This document shows, piece by piece, positions 1-8,130 of a stretch of 64,000 bases of DNA (its first letter is position 1; every line of letters begins with the position of its first letter). The position numbers and the translations under genes are program-made. The notes below the pieces were generated by a model. That model had not been told where the DNA came from. It did no database searches and saw nothing but the letters and a program-made list of their open reading frames with translations. The stretch covers positions 1 to 64,000 of the forward strand of contig NZ_JBFNQN010000010.1 in the NCBI RefSeq assembly GCF_040796495.1. Reading direction: 5' to 3'. This DNA comes from Kineococcus endophyticus (GTDB lineage Bacteria; Actinomycetota; Actinomycetes; Actinomycetales; Kineococcaceae).

Positions 1-1
1 T

Positions 2-119
2 GGTCCGGTGGTCATAGCGGTGGGGAAACGCCCGGTCTCATTCCGAACCCGGAAGCTAAGCCCACCAGCGCCGATGGTACTGCTCGGGAGACTGGGTGGG
101 AGAGTAGGTCACCGCCGGC
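2..119 (+). rRNA. rrf: 5S ribosomal RNA
   Basis: This is the structural RNA of the large ribosomal subunit. The conserved core around positions 27-62 (GAAACGCCCGGTCTCATTCC and the GAACCCGGAAGCTAAG block) is present. The 5' end (near 5-12) pairs with the 3' end (near 111-118). The exact ends are uncertain by a few bases. 16S and 23S must lie upstream, outside the window. Confidence 0.95.
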
Positions 120-172
120 CACTCACATTCGTGAGTGATGGGGAGTGCCTCCTTCGGGAGGCGCTCCCCATC
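120..172 (+). terminator. Double hairpin ending the rrn operon
   Basis: A small 7-bp hairpin (120-126 with 131-137) is followed by a 16-bp stem (137-152 with 157-172, one G-T pair) closed by a TTCG tetraloop. No U-run follows, which is usual for very GC-rich actinobacterial terminators. It sits directly behind 5S rRNA. Confidence 0.8.
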
Positions 173-275
173 GTCATGTCCAGCCCGTGTGAGAGGCTGG
201 ACCGCTCGTTCGACGAGCATCAACGTGAAAAGCGACGAGGACATCCGCGCACAGCGCGGCGGTGGGGAGATCGGC

Positions 276-1991
276 ATGGCAGAGCAGGGTTCGCGCGGCG
301 GCGGGAACAACGAGCGTCGGCCGAGCGGCGGCGCACGTGGCGGCGCCGGCGGTTTCCGCTCCGGTGGTCCTCGTCGCTCCGACTCCTCGCAGCGTCCTGA
401 CCGCGACCGTCCTCGTCGTTCGAGCGCCGGTGACGACCAGCGTCCCAGTCGTCCCGTTCGTGACGGGGCCCGTCAGGGTGACCGCCCGCAGCGTTCCTAC
501 GGTGACCGTCCCCGTGACGACCGCCAGCGCGATGACCGTCAGGGCGACCGTCCGCAGCGTTCCTACGGCGACCGTCCCCGTGTCGACCGCCAGCGCGACG
601 AACGCCCCCAGCGTTCCTACGGTGACCGCCCCCGTGACGACCGCCAGCGTGACGACCGCCCCCAGCGCTCCTACGGTGACCGTCCCCGTGACGACCGCCA
701 GCGGGACGACCGTCCCCGTCGCACCGACCGTCCGTGGGAGGACCGCGGGCCCCGGACCGAGCGTCCGCGACGCGACGACGACCGTCCTCGTCGTGATGAG
801 CGACCCCGTCGCGACGACCGTCCGCGTCGTGACGACGACCGCCCCCGCTCCGACCGTCCGCAGCGCGACTCGTTCCGCAGCAACCAGTCTCGCGGGGACG
901 CTCGCGGTGAATCCCGCGGTGAATCTCGCGGTGAATCCCGCGGTGTAAGCCGCGGTGAGACCCGTGGCGGGTTCCGCAGCGGTGCCCGGCCCGACATGCG
1001 TTCCGGGGAGCGTCCCGGCGCTCGTGGTGGCGCCGGCCGTCCCGAGCGTGCCGGCCGCCCGGACCGCGGTGACCGCCCCTTCCGCGACCGTCCGCAGCGG
1101 GCGGACGAGCGTCCCCGTCGCACCGACCGCGGCCCGGTCCGCTCGGCCGGCGCCGACCGTGGCCGGGACAGCCGTCCGCCCCGTCCGACGGGCCCCCGCA
1201 TCCCGGACGGCGTGACCGGCAAGGAGCTGGCGCCCGACGTCCGTCGTGCGGTGCAGAGCCTGCCCAGCGAGAGCGCGGACGTCGTCGCCAAGCACCTCGT
1301 CGCCAGCGGCCAGCTCCTCGAGGTCGACCCCGAGGCGGCGTGGCAGCACGCGCTCGTGGCGCAGAAGCGCGGGGGACGCATCGCCGCCGTCCGTGAGGCC
1401 GCGGGCATCGCCGCCTACAAAGCGGGCCACTTCCGCGAGGCGCTGGCCGAGCTGCGCACCGTGCGCCGGATGACGGGCGACGACAGCTACCTGCCCCTCA
1501 TGGCGGACTGCGAGCGCGGTTTGGGCCGCCCGGAGCGCGCCCTGGACCTCGCGACCTCGCCCGAGGTCGCCGGCCTGGACACCCCGGCGAAGGTGGAGAT
1601 GCTCATCGTCGCGGCCGGGGCGCGCCACGACCTCGGTCAGCACGACGCGGCCGTCGTGTCCTTGCAGGTGCAGCAGCTGCGCACCAACAGCCGTGCGCCC
1701 TGGCGCGCGCGCCTCTGGTACGCCTACGCGGACGCGCTGATCTCCGTGGGCCGCACCGCCGAGGCGCGGGACTGGCTGGTCAAGGCCGCCGAGGCCGACG
1801 CCGACGGCGAGACCGACGCGGCCGAGCGCCTCGACGAGATCGACGGCATCGTCTTCGACGAGGTCTGGGACGACGAGGACGACGAGGCCGAGGACGACGA
1901 GGCCGAGGTCGGCGAGGTCGAGGAGGCCGAGGTCGAGGAGGCCGGTGACAGGGCCGGGCGTGACGAGGACGACGCCACGGACGGGCACTGA
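276..1991 (+). CDS. Arg-rich low-complexity protein with C-terminal TPR-like helices
   Basis: This 571-aa protein has two halves. Residues about 1-310 are an intrinsically disordered Arg/Asp/Gly-rich region with 18-residue repeats (RPQRSYGDRPRDDRQRD) and RGES tetrapeptide repeats. Residues about 310-535 form alternating amphipathic helices of TPR type (EAAWQHALVAQKRGG, YKAGHFREALAELRTV). The tail is almost pure Asp/Glu. The ATG at 276 was chosen because GGGGAGA (264-270) lies 5 nt upstream; an open frame back to 135 lacks such support. Similar proteins occur in many actinobacteria, but I know of no proven function. RNA or ribosome binding is only an inference from the basic RGG-like composition and the rrn neighbourhood. 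Confidence 0.85.
   Translation: MAEQGSRGGGNNERRPSGGARGGAGGFRSGGPRRSDSSQRPDRDRPRRSSAGDDQRPSRPVRDGARQGDRPQRSYGDRPRDDRQRDDRQGDRPQRSYGDRPRVDRQRDERPQRSYGDRPRDDRQRDDRPQRSYGDRPRDDRQRDDRPRRTDRPWEDRGPRTERPRRDDDRPRRDERPRRDDRPRRDDDRPRSDRPQRDSFRSNQSRGDARGESRGESRGESRGVSRGETRGGFRSGARPDMRSGERPGARGGAGRPERAGRPDRGDRPFRDRPQRADERPRRTDRGPVRSAGADRGRDSRPPRPTGPRIPDGVTGKELAPDVRRAVQSLPSESADVVAKHLVASGQLLEVDPEAAWQHALVAQKRGGRIAAVREAAGIAAYKAGHFREALAELRTVRRMTGDDSYLPLMADCERGLGRPERALDLATSPEVAGLDTPAKVEMLIVAAGARHDLGQHDAAVVSLQVQQLRTNSRAPWRARLWYAYADALISVGRTAEARDWLVKAAEADADGETDAAERLDEIDGIVFDEVWDDEDDEAEDDEAEVGEVEEAEVEEAGDRAGRDEDDATDGH
483..710 (+). repeat. 54-bp coding tandem repeat, about four copies
   Basis: Copies begin at 483, 549, 603 and 657. 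Each encodes RPQRSYGDRPRDDRQRD-like units; the first carries a 12-nt insertion (DRQG). High nucleotide identity between copies suggests recent slippage or recombination and likely length variation between strains. Confidence 0.85.
903..962 (+). repeat. 12-bp coding tandem repeat, five copies
   Basis: Units of CGCGGTGAATCC, degenerating in the last two copies, encode RGES/RGVS/RGET tetrapeptides inside the disordered half of the same protein. Confidence 0.8.
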
Positions 1992-1993
1992 CC

Positions 1994-2521
1994 GTGCGCG
2001 TCTACTGGCCGACGACCCTCGCGGCCCTCGCCCGCCTCGCCGACACCGCTGAGCTGGCGGCGGCGCCCGTCACCGTGCACGCCGTGACCCCCACCCTCCG
2101 GGACTACTACGCGGACGCCGATCCGCGCGACCTCGAGGAGGAGCTGGAGTACGTCGCGATGACGGACGCCGCGGGGGAGTCGGTGCGGATGCTCGCGGCG
2201 GAGGCCGCGGGCGGCGCCGCCCGCCGGGTGGTGCTCGCCCTCGACGTCCCCGACGCCGCCGTGGAGGTGGGACGCGCGGGGTGGGCCGCGCCCGAGCGCT
2301 CGCAGGTGCGCCTCACCGTCCCGTTGACGCTCGACGACCTCGCCAGCGTCCACGTCGACGACGGTGACGCCGAGGCGGACGTGCGGGCGGCGGTCGCCGC
2401 GCTGCCCGCGGCCGACGCCGGCGACGAGGACGCGCAGTTCACGGTCGAGGCGTGCGAAGGGCACGACCTCCTCTGGTACGACGCCGGCGAGCTGCCGATC
2501 CTGCTCAGCGTCGGTCCCTGA
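1994..2521 (+). CDS. DUF6912 family protein
   Basis: This 175-aa acidic soluble protein has no membrane segment. It opens with RVYWPTTLAALARLADTAEL and contains HAVTPTLRDYYADAD and LEYVAMTDAA, which I recognise as the actinobacterial DUF6912 pattern. Function is unknown. The GTG at 1994 is two bases behind the preceding stop, so the gene is probably co-transcribed with the Arg-rich/TPR gene. Confidence 0.8.
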   Translation: MRVYWPTTLAALARLADTAELAAAPVTVHAVTPTLRDYYADADPRDLEEELEYVAMTDAAGESVRMLAAEAAGGAARRVVLALDVPDAAVEVGRAGWAAPERSQVRLTVPLTLDDLASVHVDDGDAEADVRAAVAALPAADAGDEDAQFTVEACEGHDLLWYDAGELPILLSVGP

Positions 2522-2544
2522 GGCGGTCCCCCGGACCGCTCAGG
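2517..2544. terminator. Bidirectional terminator between convergent genes
   Basis: CCTGAGGCGGTCC pairs with GGACCGCTCAGG across a 3-nt loop with one bulged base. Both convergent stop codons (2519-2521 on plus, 2540-2542 on minus) lie within the hairpin. Confidence 0.7.
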
Positions 2545-3040
2545 CTCCTGCGGCCCACTCCTGCGCCAGGGCCGACTCCGAGCGGACGAGCTGGAGCAGG
2601 CCCGGCAGGGCGGCCCGCTCGACCTGGCCGCCCAGGAGTGGCACCCGGACCTCGAGCGTGCCGTCGAGGCGGTGGGAGCTGCCCGGACCGTCGGGCGCCA
2701 GGACCGAGGACGCCGTCAGCGTCACGGGCGCGTTCCGGATCGTCAGCGTCAGGTGCGACCGGCGGCTCCCGTCGGCAGCCGCCGGGTCCCACCGCTCGAC
2801 CTGCTCGACGACCGCGGTGGACCCGAGGAAGCGCGATGCCGCCGCCGGCAGGACGTCCGTGCTCACCGTGCGGGTGCTCGTCACCACGACGGCCTCGCCG
2901 TCCGCGGACACCGACTCGGTGTGCTCGAGCGCACCGGAGCGTTCGGCGCGGGCGCGCAGGAACGCCGGGTCGACGAGGACCGCGTGCACGGCGGTGGGGG
3001 GCGCGGTGAAGCGCGTCTGCTCGGAGAACGGGGTGGGCAC
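2540..3040 (-). CDS. DUF2505 family SRPBCC-like protein
   Basis: This 166-aa soluble protein begins MPTPFSEQTRFTAPPTAVHAVLVDPAFL, the usual opening of DUF2505, whose fold is predicted to be a START/SRPBCC-like helix-grip. It alternates beta-strand segments (VVVTSTRTVSTDVLP, HLTLTIRNAPVTLTASS) and ends with a long amphipathic helix. The ligand is unknown. The GTG start lies 6 nt behind a TAGAGT hexamer, which fits a leaderless mRNA. A second SRPBCC protein lies at 33318. Confidence 0.8.
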   Translation of the reverse strand: MPTPFSEQTRFTAPPTAVHAVLVDPAFLRARAERSGALEHTESVSADGEAVVVTSTRTVSTDVLPAAASRFLGSTAVVEQVERWDPAAADGSRRSHLTLTIRNAPVTLTASSVLAPDGPGSSHRLDGTLEVRVPLLGGQVERAALPGLLQLVRSESALAQEWAAGA

Positions 3041-3052
3041 GGCGTCACTCTA
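3041..3052 (-). promoter_or_regulatory. Leaderless -10 element, TAGAGT-N6-GTG
   Basis: On the minus strand TAGAGT (3052-3047) is followed by 6 nt and the GTG start at 3040. No Shine-Dalgarno sequence can fit. Confidence 0.6.
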
Positions 3053-3097
3053 GGTGCCGCCTCGCGCGTCCCCCTGCGGACCGGCCGTGATCACGAC

Positions 3098-3103
3098 TAG
3101 GCT
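3098..3103 (+). promoter_or_regulatory. -10 element TAGGCT for gdh
   Basis: TAGGCT would start transcription near 3110, leaving about 28 nt of leader that carries GGAG (3129-3132) 5 nt before the ATG at 3138. Confidence 0.5.
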
Positions 3104-3137
3104 GGCAGCGCGTATCCACCCGCGAACCGGAGCAGTG

Positions 3138-6100
3138 ATGCCCGCCTCGACCTCGGCCCCCGCCGGCAGCGTCCGTGAGCTCGTCCGAGCCGCCTCGACC
3201 GCCCGAGACGACCGCTGGGGGGAGGGGATGCCGCCGGCCCTGAGCTCCGGGACGGCCGTCGAGCGGCTGCTGCTGGACTACTTCGCCCACACCGCGCCCG
3301 ATGACCTCGCCGAGCGCGCTCCGGCGGAACTCCTGGCGGCCGTCGCCTCGCACGTGCGGTGCGGGGCGGTCCGCCGACCGGGCACCACCCTCGTCCGCAT
3401 CGTCGACGGCCCCACCTCGGGTGCGGGGGAGGGCCGGTCGACCGTCGAGGTCGTCACCGACGACATGTCCTTCCTCGTCGACAGCCTCACCGCAGCGCTG
3501 ACCCGCGCGGGGCGCGGCATCCACCTGCTCGTCCACCCGCGGCTCGCGGCGCGCCGTGCGGCCGACGGGACCCTGGAGGACCTCCACGACGTCGGCACCG
3601 CCCCGCCGTCGGAACCGGCCGAGTCCTGGATCCGCATCGAGATCGACACCGCGGGCGCTCCGGAGGCCGACGAGGAGCTGCTCACGAGCCTGCAGGGCGT
3701 CCTCGACGACGTCCGCGCCGCCGTGAACGGCTGGCAGCCCATGCGCGCCAAGGCGCTGCAGATCGCCGACGCCCTGCAGATCGATCCGCCCAAGGGGATC
3801 GCCGACGCGGAGCTGCGCACCGCCGAGCGGTTCCTGCGCTGGATGGCCGACGACCGCTTCACGTTCCTCGGCTACCGCGAGTACGACCTCGTGACCGCCC
3901 CCTGCGCGGACGGGGAGGCGGCCGAGGGGGACGAGGACGTCCTGCTCGTCGCCCGGTCCGGCACGGGTCTCGGTGTCCTCGCCGAGCGGCCCGGCCGGCG
4001 CGGGGGCCGGGAGCGCAAGCTCTCGGGCCCGGTGCGGGACAAGGCGACCGAGCCGCAGGTGCTCGTCGTGACGAAGGCCAACGCGCAGGCGACCGTGCAC
4101 CGGCCGGCGTTCCTCGACTACGTCGGCGTGAAGAAGTTCGACGCCGACGGCCGCGTCACCGGGGAGCTGCGGTTCCTCGGGTTGTTCACCTCGGTGGCCT
4201 ACACCGACTCCGTCAAGCGCGTCCCCGTCGTCGCCGAGAAGGTCACGGAGGTGCTGCAGCGCGCCGGGTTCGGCTCCGGGGGGCACTCGGCCAAGGACCT
4301 GCTGAGCATCCTCGAGACGTTCCCGCGCGACGAGCTGCTGCAGTCCGACGTCGAGACCGTCCTGCAGACGTCGCTGGCCGTCCTGCGCCTGCAGGAGCGA
4401 CGCCGGACGCGGGTGTTCCTGCGCCGCGACGACTACCGCCGCTTCATGTCCTGCCTCGTCTACATGCCGCGCGACCGCTACACGACGCGGGTGGGCGCGC
4501 GCATCGAGTCGCTCCTGCAGGACGCGTTCGACGGCGGGTCCGTCGAGCACACGCTGCGCGTCTCGGAGTCCGTGCTGGCCCGCCTGCACGTGGTCGTCCG
4601 CGCCCGCGCCGGGGAGGAGCTCACCGACGTCGACGTCTCCCAGCTCGAGGCCGACGTCGCCCGCGCCGCCCGGTCGTGGGAGGACGACGTCGTCGACGAC
4701 GCCCGGGAGCGGGCCGGGGACGCCGGCGCCGCCCTCGTGCGGCGCTGGGCCGGCGGCATCCCCAACGGCTACCGGGCGTCGGTGCCCGTCGAGCGGGCCG
4801 TCGCGGACCTGCAGCGGGCCGAGGAGCTGCTGGACCGCGCCGACGGCGAGCAGCGCGACCAGCCGCTCCTGGACCTGCGCGAGGACCCCGAGCAGCCGCG
4901 GTCGTGGCGGATGACGAGCTACCGGACGAGCCCGGTCACCCTCAGCGCGGTGCTGCCGGTCCTGTCCGACCTCGGCGTCGAGGTCACCGACGAACGCCCG
5001 CACCAGCTGACGCGCGAGGACGGCCGGCGGGTCTGGGTCGACGACGTGGGCCTGCGGCTGCCGGTCGACGTCTGGCACCTCGACGCCGACGCGGCCGCGG
5101 CACGCACCCGGTTCACCGAGGCCTTCGCGGCCGCCTGGTCGGGTCAGGCCGAGAGCGACAGCCTGGCCCGGCTCGTCCTGGCCGGCCAGCTCACGTGGCG
5201 GCAGGTCGCCGTCGTGCGCGCGCTCGTGCGCTACCTGCGGCAGGTGGGGCTGGCGTACTCGCTGGACTACGTCGCCAACTGCCTGCTGGGCGACGTCGGC
5301 ATCACCCGGCTCGTCGTCCGGTTGTTCGAGGCGCGGTTCGCGCCGACGCGGCCGGGCCACGAGGACGAGCGGGCCGAACTCGTCGACGCGCTCGCCGAGG
5401 AGACGCGCGGCGCGCTGGACGGCGTCGCGAGCCTGGACGCCGACCGGATCCTGCGGGCGCTGCTGTCCGTCGTGCAGGCCGTCGTGCGCACGAACGCCTA
5501 CCAGGACGGGCCGGACGGCAGGCCCCACCCGTACCTGTCGTTCAAGCTCTCGCCGCGGCTCGTGGCGGGGATGCCCGAACCCGCGCCGCACGCGGAGGTC
5601 TGGGTCTACTCCCCGCGGGTGGAGGGCGTGCACCTGCGGTTCGGCGAGGTCGCCCGCGGCGGTCTGCGCTGGTCGGACCGGCGCGAGGACTTCCGCACCG
5701 AGGTCCTGGGGCTGGTGAAGGCGCAGATCGTGAAGAACGCCGTCATCGTCCCGACGGGGGCCAAGGGGGGTTTCGTCGCCAAGCAGCTCCCGGACCCGTC
5801 GGTGGACCGGGACGCGTGGTGGGCCGAGGGGATCGCCTGCTACCGGACGTTCATCTCCGGCCTGCTCGACATCACCGACGACCTGCGGTTGGTCGACGGG
5901 GTGCGCACGACGGTGCCGCCCGTCGACGTCGTCCGCTACGACGGGGACGACTCCTACCTCGTCGTCGCGGCCGACAAGGGGACGGCGACGTTCTCCGACA
6001 TCGCCAACGAGATCGCGGTCTCGCGGGGTTTCTGGCTGGGCGACGCGTTCGCCTCCGGCGGATCCGTCGGGTACGACCACAAGGCCATGGGCATCACGGC

Positions 6101-8093
6101 CCGCGGGGCGTGGGAGAGCGTGCGCCGGCACTTCCGCGAACTCGGGCACGACACCCAGTCCGATCCGTTCACCGTCGTGGGCGTCGGGGACATGAGCGGT
6201 GACGTCTTCGGCAACGGGATGCTGCTGTCGCAGCAGATCCGGCTCGTGGCGGCGTTCGACCACCGGCACGTGTTCCTCGACCCCGACCCCGACCCGGCCG
6301 CCTCGCACGCCGAACGCGCGCGGTTGTTCGCCCTGCCGCGGTCGTCGTGGGCCGACTACGACACCTCCCTCGTCTCCGAGGGCGGGGGCGTCTACCCCCG
6401 CACGGCGAAGTCCGTACCCGTCAGTCCGCAGGTCGCCCAGCGCCTCGGCCTGGACCCGGCGACGCGGTCGATGTCGCCGGTCGACCTGCTCAAGGCGGTC
6501 CTGGCCGCGCCCGTCGACCTGTTCTGGAACGGCGGCATCGGGACCTACGTCAAGGCGTCGACCGAGTCGCACGCCGACGTGGGCGACAAGGCGAACGACG
6601 CCATCCGCATCGACGGCCGCGACCTGCGCGTCCGCGTCGTCGGGGAGGGCGGGAACCTCGGCCTCACCCAGCGCGGGCGCATCGAGGCGGCGCAGTCCGG
6701 CGGTCCGGGTGGCGAGGGCGTCAAGCTCAACACCGACGCCATCGACAACTCCGCCGGCGTCGACTGCAGCGACCACGAGGTCAACATCAAGATCCTGCTG
6801 GACCACCTCGTGACGCAGGGGCAGCTCGACCCGGCCGACCGGAACGAGACCCTGCTGCGGATGACCGACGAGGTCGGCCACCTCGTCCTGCGCGACAACT
6901 ACGACCAGAACGTCGTGCTGAGCGTCGAGGGGAGCTTCGCCTCAGGCCTGCTGCCGGCGCACCGGCGGTTCCTCGACGTCCTCGTGCGCGCCGGGGACGT
7001 CGACCGGCGGCTGGAGGCCCTGCCGTCGTCGGCCGAGCTCGACCGGCGCGCCCGCGAGGGCGGCGGGCTGACGATGCCCGAACTGTCGGTCCTCATCGCC
7101 CACGCCAAGATCACCCTCGGCCGCGCGGTGCTGGACAGCGCGCTGCCGGACGAGGAGTGGGTCGCGGCGACCCTGCGCGGGTACTTCCCCGCGGAACTGG
7201 GCGAGCGGTTCGGCGACCACCTCACCGACCACCCGCTGCGCCGGGAGATCGCGACCACGGTCCTGGTCAACCACGTCGTCGGGACCGGGGGGCTGACGTT
7301 CGCGTTCCGCGCCGCCGAGGAGACCGGGTCCGACCCCGCCGACGTCGTGCGGGCCTTCGTCGTCGCCTCCCAGGTGTTCGGGCTGCCCGAGCGGGCCGCG
7401 GCCGTCGAGGCCCTGGACGGGCAGGTGGAGGCGTACGCGCAGTCCCGCATGCGCCAGGCCCACCAGCGGCTGCTGGACCGCTCGGTGCGCTGGCTCCTGC
7501 ACACCCGGCCCGAGGGGATCGACGTCCCCGCCGAGATCGCCCGGTTCGCCCCGGCCGTCGCCCGGCTGGCGCCCTCGATCGTCGACCTCGACGACGCGGC
7601 GACGCTGCAGGCCGAGGCGGAGTGGTTCACCGAGCGCGGGGTCCCCGCGGACGAGGCGCTGCGGACGGTGGCCCTGCTGTCCCTGTTCCCGCTGCTGGAC
7701 GTCGTGGAGGTCGCCGACGCGAGCGGCCGCACCGTCGAGGAGATCGCGGCGGTCTGGTACGAGCTGTCCCGCCGCTACGCCATCACCACGGTGCTGGAGG
7801 GGATCGCCGCGCTCCCGCGCGGGGACCGCTGGCAGTCCCTGGCCCGGGCGGCGCTGCGCGACGACCTGTACTCGGCCGTGCGGGACTTCACGGCCGCCGT
7901 GGTCGCCGAGGTGCCCGCGGGTGCCCCGGTCGACGCGGCGGACGCCGTGCAGGCGTGGGAGACCGCGCACGCCCCGGCCGTGCGGCGGGCGCAGCAGACG
8001 ATGACGGACCTGGAGGGCGAACCGGGCGCCGGGGACCTCGCGGCGCTGTCCGTGGGACTGCGGGCGCTGCGCACCGTCCTGCGCGCGGGCTGA
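3138..8093 (+). CDS. gdh: NAD-dependent glutamate dehydrogenase, large 180-kDa type
   Basis: It catalyses oxidative deamination of L-glutamate to 2-oxoglutarate and ammonia with NAD+, a cytosolic catabolic step. At 1651 aa it matches the L_180 class known from Streptomyces and mycobacteria. The N-terminal regulatory region includes MADDRFTFLGYREYDL. The central dehydrogenase part has VRFGEV-like LRFGEVARGGLRWSDRREDF and the lysine-rich KAQIVKNAVIVPTGAKGGF near residues 858-878, then GDMSGDVFGNGML and NGGIGTYVKAS of the nucleotide-binding domain. ATG 3138 was preferred to GTG 3135 because GGAG lies 5 nt upstream. Intact, no frameshift. Confidence 0.95.
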   Translation: MPASTSAPAGSVRELVRAASTARDDRWGEGMPPALSSGTAVERLLLDYFAHTAPDDLAERAPAELLAAVASHVRCGAVRRPGTTLVRIVDGPTSGAGEGRSTVEVVTDDMSFLVDSLTAALTRAGRGIHLLVHPRLAARRAADGTLEDLHDVGTAPPSEPAESWIRIEIDTAGAPEADEELLTSLQGVLDDVRAAVNGWQPMRAKALQIADALQIDPPKGIADAELRTAERFLRWMADDRFTFLGYREYDLVTAPCADGEAAEGDEDVLLVARSGTGLGVLAERPGRRGGRERKLSGPVRDKATEPQVLVVTKANAQATVHRPAFLDYVGVKKFDADGRVTGELRFLGLFTSVAYTDSVKRVPVVAEKVTEVLQRAGFGSGGHSAKDLLSILETFPRDELLQSDVETVLQTSLAVLRLQERRRTRVFLRRDDYRRFMSCLVYMPRDRYTTRVGARIESLLQDAFDGGSVEHTLRVSESVLARLHVVVRARAGEELTDVDVSQLEADVARAARSWEDDVVDDARERAGDAGAALVRRWAGGIPNGYRASVPVERAVADLQRAEELLDRADGEQRDQPLLDLREDPEQPRSWRMTSYRTSPVTLSAVLPVLSDLGVEVTDERPHQLTREDGRRVWVDDVGLRLPVDVWHLDADAAAARTRFTEAFAAAWSGQAESDSLARLVLAGQLTWRQVAVVRALVRYLRQVGLAYSLDYVANCLLGDVGITRLVVRLFEARFAPTRPGHEDERAELVDALAEETRGALDGVASLDADRILRALLSVVQAVVRTNAYQDGPDGRPHPYLSFKLSPRLVAGMPEPAPHAEVWVYSPRVEGVHLRFGEVARGGLRWSDRREDFRTEVLGLVKAQIVKNAVIVPTGAKGGFVAKQLPDPSVDRDAWWAEGIACYRTFISGLLDITDDLRLVDGVRTTVPPVDVVRYDGDDSYLVVAADKGTATFSDIANEIAVSRGFWLGDAFASGGSVGYDHKAMGITARGAWESVRRHFRELGHDTQSDPFTVVGVGDMSGDVFGNGMLLSQQIRLVAAFDHRHVFLDPDPDPAASHAERARLFALPRSSWADYDTSLVSEGGGVYPRTAKSVPVSPQVAQRLGLDPATRSMSPVDLLKAVLAAPVDLFWNGGIGTYVKASTESHADVGDKANDAIRIDGRDLRVRVVGEGGNLGLTQRGRIEAAQSGGPGGEGVKLNTDAIDNSAGVDCSDHEVNIKILLDHLVTQGQLDPADRNETLLRMTDEVGHLVLRDNYDQNVVLSVEGSFASGLLPAHRRFLDVLVRAGDVDRRLEALPSSAELDRRAREGGGLTMPELSVLIAHAKITLGRAVLDSALPDEEWVAATLRGYFPAELGERFGDHLTDHPLRREIATTVLVNHVVGTGGLTFAFRAAEETGSDPADVVRAFVVASQVFGLPERAAAVEALDGQVEAYAQSRMRQAHQRLLDRSVRWLLHTRPEGIDVPAEIARFAPAVARLAPSIVDLDDAATLQAEAEWFTERGVPADEALRTVALLSLFPLLDVVEVADASGRTVEEIAAVWYELSRRYAITTVLEGIAALPRGDRWQSLARAALRDDLYSAVRDFTAAVVAEVPAGAPVDAADAVQAWETAHAPAVRRAQQTMTDLEGEPGAGDLAALSVGLRALRTVLRAG

Positions 8094-8118
8094 GCGGAGG
8101 TCCGGCGTGGTCGGCCCG

Positions 8119-8124
8119 TACGCT
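8119..8124 (+). promoter_or_regulatory. Leaderless -10 element, TACGCT-N6-GTG
   Basis: TACGCT is followed by 6 nt and GTG 8131. A GGAGG at 8096-8100 would instead serve an upstream GTG at 8107, so two start modes are possible. Confidence 0.55.
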
Positions 8125-8130
8125 CGTGCG

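Noticed and set aside
483-962. CRISPR-like short repeats
   Set aside because: The repeats are contiguous, in frame and coding; there are no unique spacers or cas genes.
174-1988. A 604-codon open frame antisense to the Arg-rich gene
   Set aside because: Its Thr/Val/Gly repeats are simply the mirror of the Arg/Asp repeat DNA; it has no ribosome site or domain.
3045-6881. A 1278-codon open frame antisense to gdh
   Set aside because: It lies fully opposite a gene with clear catalytic motifs, its product is Arg/Asp/Val-rich without domains, and such long shadow frames are expected at this GC content.
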